A stretch of 64,000 nt of DNA from Laetiporus sulphureus 93-53 (lineage: Eukaryota; Basidiomycota; Agaricomycetes; Polyporales; Laetiporaceae). Below the pieces are notes generated by a model, which did no database searches, was not told the DNA's origin, and saw only the letters and a program-made list of their open reading frames with translations. This document shows positions 59,764 to 64,000 of the stretch, piece after piece. Location of the stretch: contig NW_024468584.1 in assembly GCF_001632365.1 (NCBI RefSeq), forward strand, positions 62,001 to 126,000, in the 5' to 3' direction. Position 1 is the first letter of the stretch, and each line of letters starts with the position of its first letter. Position numbers and translations under genes: made by a program.

Positions 59764-60060
59764 TGGAACTTAGTCGAAGGGAAAGATGAAGCAACGTCTG
59801 CATTCCTATCGCTCCCCGGGAGCGGCAGAAAAGCGGGAGCGGGATAAAACTTAGGTCAATGCATTGATTGACATCAAGAAATCGTGTAGAAGCAAGTACA
59901 GTGAGGGACATCAAACAAGGTCATCATGCTAGCATAGAATGCGCTATCTGAGTTTGCCTCTGATGTGCTCACCGGTACCTTCAAAGTTCAGAGGCTATCA
60001 CAAACTTAGGACGCAGAGCGCCGACTAAGCCTATGACCTTATGATCAAACACTTACTGAC

Positions 60061-60711
60061 TGTTGTCGACGTAAGGATGGACACAAAGATGATCAAGGTA
60101 AAGCAGCGACTTGCAAGTGAGCACTGATAACACTATATGGAAAGGCGTAGCAGAGATGAGAATAAGTCTGGGGGACTTTATGCGTCTCAGAGCTCTGGCT
60201 TATATACATGAGCGGAGGGACCCTTGGTACCCTGATACCCCAGAACCGCTAGCTAATGGACATTGTCTGATTGGTTACCACTACCTGTCAGACTACGTGT
60301 GTCATGCATGCCGAACCTCCGAACTACTTAGTAAGACCATGGGAATGGTATTGCCTGTAATGACTACATCTCCGGTGGCGTGGTATCTATCTACCTCGTG
60401 CATGTGAACTAATATCCCCTTAAGGACATATCTCCAGTGGTGTGTATCCCCTTCGTTGGATTCTTCCGGAGTCCAACCATTGCTTCTAGGTGGGATAATA
60501 TTACTGTATAAATTAGGCTTACCTAATACCAGCGCTACTTGTCACATGTGTGGATATCACGTGATATGTCACGTGACTAGACCTGGACCTTCGGGGCATC
60601 TAGGACTGTTAGTACTTCGCGTACCGGTTCGTTTCTTTCTGAACAGCCTAGCGCTGATGTCAAATGATGTCTTGGTCACGTGCAGAGGTGAAAACGTGAA
60701 AATCTGTGACA
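60061..60711 (-). repeat. 3' long terminal repeat (651 bases, inferred ends)
   Basis: It begins TGTCACAG three bases after a polypurine run (AGAAGGGGGGG) and ends GTCGACAACA, so the termini read TGT...ACA. A TATA box (TATATAA at 60206-60200) is followed by a plausible leader. The base run CTGAC just outside (60056-60060) could be a target-site duplication. The partner repeat is outside the window, so the ends are inferred. Confidence 0.6.
60200..60206 (-). promoter_or_regulatory. TATA box inside the long terminal repeat
   Basis: TATATAA on the element's coding strand, about 140 bases before the inferred end of the repeat. This suits the U3/R boundary of an LTR promoter. Confidence 0.45.
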
Positions 60712-60724
60712 ATACCCCCCCTTC
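60712..60724 (-). other. Polypurine tract of the retrotransposon
   Basis: AGAAGGGGGGG on the coding strand just before the long terminal repeat. This is the usual primer for plus-strand DNA synthesis. Confidence 0.65.
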
Positions 60725-60732
60725 TAGACAGT

Positions 60733-61608
60733 TCATCCCGAATCTGGCTTTTTGCGTGATTTCTGGAAGTAATTATCACCTGTTGAACCAAATCCACGGT
60801 GACCTCGGGCTGATGGTTTGAGGTAATCAACCAGTGAAACGACAGGGGTGATAATACGTTCAATGATAAGTTGAGCAACTCGATCGCCCAAATTGACTGT
60901 GAAGTCATCATTTGTATTATTGATTAGCAAAATCTTGATTTCGCCTGTGTATCCTCTGTCGATAACACCAGCACCTATGTCGATGCCTTTGACAGCTAAC
61001 CCACTTCGTGGTGCAATTCGACCATAGGTCCCTCGAGGGGTTGTAAAGTGAAGTCCTGTGGATACCAATCCTCTTGAGTGTGCTCGGATGATTGTTGGTT
61101 CTGATGCGGCTAAATCCATTCCAGCATCGTCTTCATGGGCATATTTTGGTGCGTGTGCATTTGGATTGTCTAATGTAATTTGAAGATCTCTAGAATGATC
61201 CCAATCATCTCTATCCTGATCGTATATCTGAATGGTATCAGTGGCGGGGTCGTAAACTTGACCTGTTCTCCTGGATGGAAAAACGCCATCCACTGGAGTT
61301 GTATCAATGAGAGATATTGGTTGAGGTGCATCAGGATATTTTCTGTGAAATTCCTTGATGAGACGCGGAGATTTCTTCAAATTTGCTGCAGGTTCCCAAG
61401 TTTCTTCGGCTTTAGAATAACCCTTCCAATGCACCAAATATTGAAGTTTGCCATGAATGACACGAGAGTCGACTATGTATTTGACTTCCCATTCTTCGCC
61501 AGTCTTCTTCTTGATAGGAGGACAGGGTCTGAGAGTGCGGTCTGGTATTTCATCTTTGTGGTAGAGCGTGAGCTCGGACGCATGAAAAACTGGATGAATG
61601 CCGTATTG
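60733..61608 (-). CDS. Chromodomain plus dUTPase region of the retrotransposon polyprotein
   Basis: In frame with the upstream pol frame, after one TGA (61611-61609). It starts QYGIHPVFHASELTLYHKDE, the normal end of the integrase GPY/F module. The chromodomain follows: WEVKYIVDSRVIHGKLQYLV and HWKGYSKAEETWEPAANLKK with the aromatic cage positions, which may guide integration to marked chromatin. After a linker of about 60 residues comes a trimeric-type dUTPase with all five motifs: DDAGMDLAASE (1), GRIAPRSGLAVKG (2), GAGVIDRGYTGEIKILLIN (3), GDRVAQLIIERI (4) and RGHRGFGSTG (5). dUTPase turns dUTP into dUMP and would limit uracil incorporation during reverse transcription. The stop is at 60735-60733, ten bases before the polypurine tract. 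If the TGA is a true stop, this part is made only by readthrough. Confidence 0.88.
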   Translation of the reverse strand, partial: QYGIHPVFHASELTLYHKDEIPDRTLRPCPPIKKKTGEEWEVKYIVDSRVIHGKLQYLVHWKGYSKAEETWEPAANLKKSPRLIKEFHRKYPDAPQPISLIDTTPVDGVFPSRRTGQVYDPATDTIQIYDQDRDDWDHSRDLQITLDNPNAHAPKYAHEDDAGMDLAASEPTIIRAHSRGLVSTGLHFTTPRGTYGRIAPRSGLAVKGIDIGAGVIDRGYTGEIKILLINNTNDDFTVNLGDRVAQLIIERIITPVVSLVDYLKPSARGHRGFGSTGDNYFQKSRKKPDSG

Positions 61609-64000
61609 TCACAGCATTTTGAGTCTATATGTGACTGATCCTAGTTTTTCTACGATTTTGAAGGGTCCATCTCTCCGTTGTGCCAATTTGGCTCCCGATG
61701 TCTGCCAATCTCTAATGGAGAGTAATACTTGATCTCCAACTTTGAAAGGTGCGGGTCGTACGGATTGATCGTAGTACCACTTCATGCGCTCAGCTGCCAA
61801 TAAAATGGCTGCTTTCGCTTGCTCTTGCGCTTCTACTCGTGCCTGCATTATGGAATCTAGCGTATTATGCTTTATGGGGTCCATTATTGTTGGTTCTGCA
61901 TGTGGGTGTCTACCGTATTCGACAAAGAATGGTGAATTCTTATTGGCTTCAGAAGCCTGATTGTTATAGGTGAATTCGGCAGTTAGAAGTAAAGTACTCC
62001 AGTCTTCCACGCATTTATCAGTATAAATACGAAGATATTGCTCTAGCGACTGATTTGTTCTTTCAGTTTGACCATCGGTCTCCAGATGATATGCGGACGA
62101 CATTATTGATTGTATCCCAAGGAGCTTGCATACTTCTTGGAATAATGCGCTTGCAAACTGAGTACCTCTATCCGAGATAATCTGTCTCGGAAGACCATGC
62201 TGTGTCCATACCCTCTCATAGAAAGTACGGGCAAGGTCTGATGCTGAAAACTCATTGGTGATTGCAAAGAAATGCGCTCGTTTGATCAAACGATCGACAA
62301 CTACCATAATTGCGTTGAATCCATGGGATTCTGGTAATTGAGTGATTAAGTCAACAGAGACAATTTCCCAAGGTTCTGTCGGAACCTCATTTGGCTGTAA
62401 TTCTCCGTATTTTGGCTGATTGATGTTCTTGTTGCGTTGACAAAGGTCGCAAGAACCAACATACTTTTTGATGTAAGTGGACATTGCCGGCCACCAGTAA
62501 TTACGAGATAACATCTCATATGTCTTCCATCTTCCAGGATGACCTGCACTGGCAGCTTCATGATAACGCTGAACGATTTCTCGTCTAAGTGATTCCTTAT
62601 TATCTGCTTTCGGCACATAGATTTTGCCTCGGTATAATAATATCCCACTTTCAAAGTTCCAGTCTTCGAGTCCTTTTGAGAACTCTCGTTGTCCTTTCTT
62701 GAGTAGGTCTTGATATGATTTGTTCACATTGTCGTCTTGTAGTGCCTCCTTGATCTTGTTCACCAAATCATGATCTGTGACGACTGCAAGATGGGTATGT
62801 TGAATAGCTTTAATCGCGAAATATTCCAGTTTGAGCAGAGTCTTGTCGGAATTATCGAGATTTACCCCCTCTTCATGATCTGGCCTCCTGGACAGAGGAT
62901 CTGCGTGATGCATTGATTTCCCTGGTTTGTGATGTAGTTGGATGTTGAACCGTGTGAGATATAATGACCATCGAGCTTGCCGCCTCGTCAGCTTTTGTGC
63001 TGATTTGAAATAGGTTAAGTTCTGGTGATCGGACCATATTTCAACTGGGAGCGGATGACCTTCGAGATGTTGTCGATATTCTTCCAACGCTCGAATAATT
63101 GCGAGCATCTCTTTGTCATAGATTTCATAGTTCCGCTCAGTCTCATTGAGGCTTTTCGAATAAAATACGATTGGATGCCACAACCCATCGTCTTTGAGTT
63201 GTTCGAGGCATGCACCAGTGGCAAAATCGCTTGAATCCGTTTCTAACCGGAATGGATGCGTATCATCCGGTAATGCCAGAATTGGAGCTGTTGTAAAAGC
63301 TTTCTTGAGAGCATTGAATGATTGTTGTTGCTCTTCGTTCCACACCCATTTCTGATCCTTTCGTGTAAGGATATTGAGTGGTCGAGACTTTTTGGCAAAT
63401 CCTTCAATAAATCGACGATAGAAATTTGCGAACCCAAGAAAAGCTTGTACTTGCTTAACCTTCTTGGGTTCAGGCCAGTCGAGTACACCTGCGACCTTTT
63501 GAGGATCCATACGGACCTCACCTTGAGAGATAATCATCTCTAAGTACTCAATCGATGGCTGTTCGAAAAAGCACTTTTCTGGTTTGGCAAAAAGGTCGTT
63601 GTCCCGTAATCTTTTAATTACCTCTTTGGTAATCTTCCGATGTTGTTTCAAATCGTTAGTGAAAATTAGGATATCATCGAGGTAGATGATCACATGACCT
63701 TCCCGAATAAGATCATCTAAAATCTCATTCATCATGTGTTGGAAGATGGCTGGTGCGTTACAGAAACCGAAAAACATAACCGTGGCCTCATATAAACTGC
63801 GATGCGTCACAAAAGCTGTTTTCCATTCGTCACCCTTGCAGATGCGAACATTGTTGTATCCCCATCTGAGATCCAGCTTGGTGAATATTGACGCATTACT
63901 GAGCTGATCGATAAGCTCGCTTATTCGTGGAATAGAGAAGCGATTCTTCTTGGTTATGGCATTAAGTTTTCGGTAGTCTTGTACCAGTCTTAGTGTGCCA
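61609..64000 (-). CDS. Retrotransposon pol polyprotein: reverse transcriptase, RNase H, integrase (5' end outside window)
   Basis: The frame is open from the right edge to the TGA at 61611-61609. Reverse transcriptase: LRLVQDYRKLNAITKKNRF, FTKLDLRWGYNNVRI, FFGFCNAPAIFQHMMNEIL and the catalytic YLDDILIFTND. RNase H: FRLETDSSDFATGACLEQ, YEIYDKEMLAIIRALEEYRQ and the Ty3-type tail LTRRQARWSLYLTRFNIQLH. Integrase: zinc finger H-x-x-x-H with C-x-x-C (GHPGRWKTYEMLSRNYWWPA, CDLCQRNKN); DDE core with ISDRGTQFASALFQEVCKLL and SSAYHLETDGQTERTNQSLE; then GPFKIVEKLGSVTYRLKML at the stop. All catalytic residues seen are intact. The first ATG at 63810 is internal to reverse transcriptase and is not the true start. 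Confidence 0.93.
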   Translation of the reverse strand, partial: GTLRLVQDYRKLNAITKKNRFSIPRISELIDQLSNASIFTKLDLRWGYNNVRICKGDEWKTAFVTHRSLYEATVMFFGFCNAPAIFQHMMNEILDDLIREGHVIIYLDDILIFTNDLKQHRKITKEVIKRLRDNDLFAKPEKCFFEQPSIEYLEMIISQGEVRMDPQKVAGVLDWPEPKKVKQVQAFLGFANFYRRFIEGFAKKSRPLNILTRKDQKWVWNEEQQQSFNALKKAFTTAPILALPDDTHPFRLETDSSDFATGACLEQLKDDGLWHPIVFYSKSLNETERNYEIYDKEMLAIIRALEEYRQHLEGHPLPVEIWSDHQNLTYFKSAQKLTRRQARWSLYLTRFNIQLHHKPGKSMHHADPLSRRPDHEEGVNLDNSDKTLLKLEYFAIKAIQHTHLAVVTDHDLVNKIKEALQDDNVNKSYQDLLKKGQREFSKGLEDWNFESGILLYRGKIYVPKADNKESLRREIVQRYHEAASAGHPGRWKTYEMLSRNYWWPAMSTYIKKYVGSCDLCQRNKNINQPKYGELQPNEVPTEPWEIVSVDLITQLPESHGFNAIMVVVDRLIKRAHFFAITNEFSASDLARTFYERVWTQHGLPRQIISDRGTQFASALFQEVCKLLGIQSIMSSAYHLETDGQTERTNQSLEQYLRIYTDKCVEDWSTLLLTAEFTYNNQASEANKNSPFFVEYGRHPHAEPTIMDPIKHNTLDSIMQARVEAQEQAKAAILLAAERMKWYYDQSVRPAPFKVGDQVLLSIRDWQTSGAKLAQRRDGPFKIVEKLGSVTYRLKML

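Larger units (their letters stand above)
60061..64000 (-). mobile_element. Ty3/gypsy (chromovirus-type) LTR retrotransposon, 3' part, continues past right edge
   Basis: The element runs leftwards. In order from the window edge it has reverse transcriptase, RNase H, integrase, chromodomain and dUTPase, then a polypurine tract and the 3' long terminal repeat. Gag, protease, primer-binding site and 5' repeat would lie beyond 64000. The coding part is nearly intact apart from one in-frame TGA, which suggests recent insertion or recent activity. Confidence 0.9.

Overview
The window looks like nuclear DNA of a mushroom-forming basidiomycete (Agaricomycetes). Genes are dense, lie on both strands and are cut by many 45-65 base GT..AG introns. 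Typical Agaricomycete families are present: a DUF6533-like membrane protein, paired GH28 enzymes, a CFEM protein, CAP10/CAP59-type glycosyltransferases, NoxB and a Ty3/gypsy element. Gene models below were built by joining exons whose translations continue one protein family across plausible splice sites. Starts and exon edges are therefore less certain than family calls.

Layout. 1-9.7 kb: the 3' part of a seven-helix-like DUF6533 protein, an ABC-transporter relic, a myo-inositol-type sugar transporter on the minus strand, a diverged tandem duplication (6.36-7.9 kb) and a degenerate 2OG-oxygenase-like gene. 10-23 kb is a housekeeping block: complex I 75/78 kDa subunit (minus) head-to-head with an AMSH-type deubiquitinase, carnosine N-methyltransferase, a CAP10-type GT90 glycosyltransferase, an intron-containing tRNA-Ala(CGC) and COP9 signalosome subunit 1. 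23.5-29 kb: a secreted GH28 glycosidase and an NADPH oxidase of the NoxB type. 29-38.8 kb is gene-poor, with a bZIP factor and a transaldolase-like gene whose active-site residues look lost. 38.9-42.4 kb: PIG-F/Gpi11, a PHO13-like phosphatase and ribosomal protein eL34. 44.3-51.9 kb: a predicted multi-pass membrane protein, tRNA-Ala(TGC), a membrane-anchored SGNH-hydrolase-like protein divergent from a CAP59/CMT1-type GT69 enzyme, and ribosomal protein eL31. 52.6-57.6 kb: a CFEM protein, a cyclophilin with an unusual insertion, and a second GH28 paralogue. 58.8-64 kb: a broken REX4 exonuclease gene beside a Ty3/gypsy retrotransposon that runs off the right edge.

Most genes are unrelated neighbours. 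The clearest functional pairing is the divergent SGNH-like/GT69 pair, both with N-terminal membrane anchors, suggesting a joint role in modifying a secretory-pathway glycan. The two GH28 paralogues share exon structure and the same loss of a motif histidine, so they probably arose by duplication.

The most unusual items are: (i) a retroelement whose integrase/chromodomain region is followed by a complete five-motif dUTPase domain, separated from the main pol frame by one in-frame TGA; (ii) two apparent pseudoenzymes, transaldolase-like and 2OG-oxygenase-like, that keep the fold signature but not the catalytic residues; (iii) a cyclophilin with about 60 extra residues between its first two strands; and (iv) a 0.75-kb tandem duplication with a third fragment beside a dead ABC-transporter end. 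No CRISPR array, rRNA gene or bacterial-type operon was seen.
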